Shown one piece after another: positions 61,045-64,000 of a stretch of DNA of 64,000 bases (within the stretch, counting starts at the first letter, position 1; the number at the start of each line of letters is the position of its first letter). The notes beneath the pieces are model-generated. The model was given only the letters and a program-made list of their open reading frames with translations. It searched no databases and was not told the DNA's origin. The stretch comes from Hymenobacter sublimis (GTDB lineage Bacteria > Bacteroidota > Bacteroidia > Cytophagales > Hymenobacteraceae). The translations under genes and the position numbers were made by a program. Location of the stretch: positions 557,501 through 621,500 of the forward strand of contig NZ_CP095848.1 of NCBI RefSeq assembly GCF_023101345.1. Reading direction: 5' to 3'.

Positions 61045-62955
61045 ATGTGTGGAATCTCCGGAGTATTTGCTTTTACTGATGCAGGCCGCAACTCGTTGGC
61101 CTCCCTGCGCGCCTCAACCGACGCCATCGTTAGCCGTGGTCCTGATTCGCAGGGCCACTTTGCTTACGAGCGGTGTGGTCTTGGTTTTCGGCGGCTCGCC
61201 ATCCTTGACCTGACCGCCGACGGCAACCAGCCCATGACCGATGAGTCGGGCCGCTACACGATTGTCTTTAATGGCGAGATCTTCAACTTCAAGGAGCTGC
61301 GCCAAAAGTTAGTCAGCAAGGGACACCGCTTCCACTCCCAAACCGACACGGAGGTAGTGCTGCACCTCTATATTTCCGAGGGCCGCAACTTCCTGAAAAA
61401 GCTGAATGGCTTCTTCGACTTCGCCATTTACGACAAGGAAGAGGACTCTATTTTCTTGGCCCGTGACCGGATGGGGGAGAAGCCCCTGCTGATTTACCGC
61501 GACGAGGACAAGCTCTTGTTTGCCTCCGAAATGAAGTCATTGCTAGCCTTGGGCGTGCCGCGCAAGCTGGATTACGTTTCCTTGAGCCACTACCTTCAGC
61601 TCAACTATATTCCGGGTCCCGCCACTATTTTCAAAGGCGTAAAGAAGCTGCTGCCTGGCCACTACCTGTACGTGAAGGGCAAGAAGGTAGTGCGCAAGCG
61701 GTGGTACAAGATTCCCTACGACGCCAAGAAAGCCGAGAAGAACAAGCTCAGCTATGAGCAGCAGCAAGCCAAACTGGTAGACCTGCTCGACGATGCCACG
61801 GCCCGCCGCCTCGTAGCCGACGTGCCCGTGGGCGCCTTCCTTAGTGGCGGCATCGACTCCTCAGTAATCGTGGCCCTAGCCACGCGCCACACCCAACACC
61901 TAAACACCTTCAGCATTGGCTACCGCGACGAGCCCTTCTTCGACGAAACCAAGTACGCCAAGCTCGTAGCAGATAAGTACAAGACCAATCATACGGTCTT
62001 CTCCCTGACTAACCAGGACCTCTACGACCATATTTTCGATGTGTTGAACTACATCGACGAGCCCTTCGCCGACTCCTCGGCGCTGGCCGTGTATATCCTC
62101 AGCAAGCGCACCCGGGAAAAAGCCACGGTAGCGTTGTCGGGCGACGGGGCTGATGAGTTGTTTGGCGGCTACAATAAGCACATGGGGGAGTTTCAGGTGC
62201 GTCAGGGCGGCTTTAAGGCCGAAGCCGTAACAGGCTTAAACCTGCTGTGGGACGTGCTACCTAAGTCACGCAATTCATTTTTTGGCAACAAAGTGCGGCA
62301 GTTTCAGCGCTTCTCGCGCGGCATGCTGTCTGGCCCCAAGGACCGGTACTGGGATTGGGCTTCGTTTGCGTCCGAGAAGGATGCGCGCGCCCTATTGAGC
62401 CCAGCAGCCAAACGCAAAGTTGGCAAGAAGCTGGCTGAGAAGCGCCGGAAAGATATTCTTGAAGATCTGCATGCCGACGGCGACCTGAACGAGGTGCTGC
62501 TCACGGATACCAAGCTGGTGCTACCCTACGACATGCTCACCAAGGTAGACCTGATGAGCATGGCTAATTCCCTGGAGGTGCGCCCGCCCTTCCTCGACCC
62601 TAATGTCGTACGCTTCGCTTTTTCCATCCCCGTTTCCAGCAAAATCGATGGGAAGATGAAAAAGAAGATTGTGCAGGATGCCTTCCGGCCTATGCTGCCC
62701 GGGGAGTTGTACAAGCGGCCTAAGCACGGCTTCGAGGTACCATTGCTAAAGTGGTTTCGTGGGGAGCTTCGCCCCTTAATTGAGGACGACTTGCTTTCCG
62801 ACGGGTTCATTGAGGCCCAAGGCGTGTTCGATGTCGAAGCTATTCGCGGGCTGAAGAGGCAGCTTTTCTCCTCCAGCCCCGGCGACGTGCACGCCCGCAT
62901 TTGGGCCCTGATTGTGTTCCAGTGGTGGTGGAAAAAGCATATGATGGCTGCCTAG
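61045..62955 (+). CDS. asnB: Asparagine synthase (glutamine-hydrolysing) family protein
   Basis: 636 aa. The N-terminal glutaminase domain starts MCGISGVFAF, with the nucleophile Cys2; it continues with RGPDSQGHF and LGFRRLAILDL. The synthetase domain has the PP-loop AFLSGGIDSSVIVAL and LSGDGADELFGGYNKH. It makes asparagine from aspartate, or amidates another acid. Its neighbours are a glycosyltransferase and a UDP-glucose dehydrogenase, so it may amidate uronic acids in a polysaccharide, as related proteins in O-antigen and EPS loci do; this is inferred. Confidence 0.92.
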   Translation: MCGISGVFAFTDAGRNSLASLRASTDAIVSRGPDSQGHFAYERCGLGFRRLAILDLTADGNQPMTDESGRYTIVFNGEIFNFKELRQKLVSKGHRFHSQTDTEVVLHLYISEGRNFLKKLNGFFDFAIYDKEEDSIFLARDRMGEKPLLIYRDEDKLLFASEMKSLLALGVPRKLDYVSLSHYLQLNYIPGPATIFKGVKKLLPGHYLYVKGKKVVRKRWYKIPYDAKKAEKNKLSYEQQQAKLVDLLDDATARRLVADVPVGAFLSGGIDSSVIVALATRHTQHLNTFSIGYRDEPFFDETKYAKLVADKYKTNHTVFSLTNQDLYDHIFDVLNYIDEPFADSSALAVYILSKRTREKATVALSGDGADELFGGYNKHMGEFQVRQGGFKAEAVTGLNLLWDVLPKSRNSFFGNKVRQFQRFSRGMLSGPKDRYWDWASFASEKDARALLSPAAKRKVGKKLAEKRRKDILEDLHADGDLNEVLLTDTKLVLPYDMLTKVDLMSMANSLEVRPPFLDPNVVRFAFSIPVSSKIDGKMKKKIVQDAFRPMLPGELYKRPKHGFEVPLLKWFRGELRPLIEDDLLSDGFIEAQGVFDVEAIRGLKRQLFSSSPGDVHARIWALIVFQWWWKKHMMAA

Positions 62956-63029
62956 TAGTTTATACAGTCTCTCTTGAATCTGTCACCTAGCGTTATTGTA
63001 TCGCACTACGTTTCTCCTTGTTTCTGAGT

Positions 63030-63761
63030 ATGGCTCCAACAGTCCCCGCGCGTAAGCTTTCCATCATCATTCCGGCCTACAACGAGGGAGCAACTATCCA
63101 CCTTATTCTGGACCAGATTAAGCAGGTGCAATTGTTGGGAGGCTTTACCAAAGAAGTGCTGATTGTAAACGACTGCTCCCGGGATAACACAGAAGAAGCG
63201 GTTCAGCGCTACGTAGCTAGCAACCCAGAGCTGGCAATACAGTATTATAAGCACGACGTAAATCAGGGAAAAGGCGCGGCTTTGCATACCGGCATTCGAA
63301 AAGCCACCGGTGACTACATCATCATCCAAGACGCTGACTTGGAGTATGATCCGGAGGAATACAACGTCCTACTGCGTCCCGTGCTACGGGGCGTGGCAGA
63401 TGTGGTGTATGGCTCCCGCTTTATTGGCGGTAAGCCGCACCGGATTCTATTCTTTTGGCACAGCATCGGCAACCACTGGCTAACTATGCTCAGCAATGCC
63501 TTCTCCAACCTGAACCTAACCGATATGGAGACCTGCTACAAGCTCTTCCGGCGCGATATTGTACAGGGACTTCAACTGGAAGAAAAGCGCTTCGGCTTCG
63601 AGCCGGAAGTAACCATCAAAATGGCGCGGGTGCCCAATGTGCGCATCTACGAAGTAGGCATCAGCTACTACGGCCGGACCTACGCCGAAGGTAAAAAAAT
63701 AGGGTGGCGCGACGGGTTTCGTGCCATCTACTGCATTCTCAAGTACGGCCTGTTTGCGTAA
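63030..63761 (+). CDS. Family 2 glycosyltransferase (dolichol-phosphate-mannose synthase-like)
   Basis: 243 aa from ATG 63030 (a TTG at 63018 gives a 4-residue longer form). GT-A fold: [20 protein letters not shown], the metal-binding [12 protein letters not shown], and [12 protein letters not shown]. There are no TM segments, so it is a soluble or peripheral enzyme that probably transfers a sugar to a polyprenyl phosphate or to a growing glycan. It lies between asnB (74 bp upstream) and ugd (56 bp downstream) on the same strand. Confidence 0.92.
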   Translation: MAPTVPARKLSIIIPAYNEGATIHLILDQIKQVQLLGGFTKEVLIVNDCSRDNTEEAVQRYVASNPELAIQYYKHDVNQGKGAALHTGIRKATGDYIIIQDADLEYDPEEYNVLLRPVLRGVADVVYGSRFIGGKPHRILFFWHSIGNHWLTMLSNAFSNLNLTDMETCYKLFRRDIVQGLQLEEKRFGFEPEVTIKMARVPNVRIYEVGISYYGRTYAEGKKIGWRDGFRAIYCILKYGLFA

Positions 63762-63817
63762 CCCTACACGCCCTCTCATCACAGTAGCATTCTAAAATTT
63801 ACATACCTCTTCTTCAT

Positions 63818-64000
63818 ATGAAAATCGCAGTAGTAGGCACCGGCTATGTCGGCCTTGTAACAGGCACTTGTTTTGCCGAGGTAGGCATCGATGTGACATG
63901 CATCGACATTGATCAGCGCAAGATTGACAACCTGCACAAAGGTATTTTGCCCATCTATGAGCCGGGCCTGGAAGAAATGGTGTCGCGCAATGTGGCTGCA
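63818..64000 (+). CDS. ugd: UDP-glucose 6-dehydrogenase, N-terminal part (3' end cut by window)
   Basis: 61 codons from ATG 63818 up to the window edge. The sequence begins [20 protein letters not shown], the NAD-binding Rossmann GxGxxG of UDP-glucose/UDP-mannose dehydrogenases, and continues [14 protein letters not shown] and [12 protein letters not shown], typical of Ugd. It oxidises UDP-glucose to UDP-glucuronate for polysaccharide synthesis. It lies 56 bp after the GT2 gene. Confidence 0.92.
   Translation, partial: MKIAVVGTGYVGLVTGTCFAEVGIDVTCIDIDQRKIDNLHKGILPIYEPGLEEMVSRNVAA

Overview
The window is a stretch of chromosome from a GC-rich member of the Bacteroidota, most like Hymenobacter or a close relative in the Cytophagales. 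Evidence: a protease with a type IX secretion (T9SS) sorting tail, a PorV/PorQ-like barrel, an Oar-like TonB-dependent receptor, a DPP7-type S46 peptidase, three DUF3857/transglutaminase proteins, start codons with little Shine-Dalgarno signal, and promoter-like TAnnTTTG / TAnnTTCG boxes just upstream of several genes. No prophage, IS element, CRISPR array or rRNA was found. The content is mostly housekeeping and envelope genes in short operons.

Layout. 1-7.4 kb: 3' end of fabF coupled to rnc, nadE, lgt, class II fructose-bisphosphate aldolase, a beta-propeller lipoprotein and yidD. 7.4-16.6 kb: S46 dipeptidyl-peptidase, a translationally coupled pair (PorV/PorQ-like barrel plus helix-hairpin-helix barrel protein) and a large secreted metalloprotease. 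16.8-24.4 kb: three DUF3857/transglutaminase-like proteins and an MFS transporter. 24.5-33.7 kb: catalase, a NERD-like/coiled-coil/TM protein, a small unknown protein, a thioredoxin-like protein, an ABC exporter, an AT-rich island with an ABM-domain protein, a GNAT acetyltransferase and a DUF4136 lipoprotein. 33.9-39.4 kb: xanthine dehydrogenase operon (xdhA, xdhB, a membrane protein, xdhC). 39.7-49.4 kb: a lipoprotein, a glycosyltransferase, a nucleotide-transporter-like/HEAT/cyclic-nucleotide-binding fusion, a secreted transglutaminase-like protein, and a histidine kinase, response regulator, response-regulator-cyclase operon. 49.5-54.3 kb: HEAT-cyclophilin fusion, cupin, cysE-cysK, and two identical tRNA-Ala(GGC) genes. 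54.4-64 kb: Oar-like receptor, NlpC/P60 lipoprotein, GlcD-type oxidase, acyl-CoA-binding protein, and the start of a polysaccharide cluster (asnB-like, GT2, UDP-glucose dehydrogenase cut by the window end).

How genes work together. cysE-cysK make cysteine from serine. xdhA-B-C form and mature a molybdenum purine oxidase. The kinase/regulator/cyclase operon (46.1-49.0 kb) probably makes cAMP in response to a signal, and the transporter-HEAT-cNBD protein 1.4 kb away is a natural candidate receptor for it. Several intergenic gaps hold long stem-loops with related arms (GTCAT...GAG outer ends), a dispersed inverted-repeat family that is the main non-coding structure here.

The most promising leads are the transporter-HEAT-cNBD fusion with its neighbouring cyclase, the HhH-barrel/PorV-like pair, the DUF3857 paralogs that have lost the catalytic Cys and His, and the stem-loop family. 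No wholly new multi-gene system is clearly demonstrable from sequence alone.
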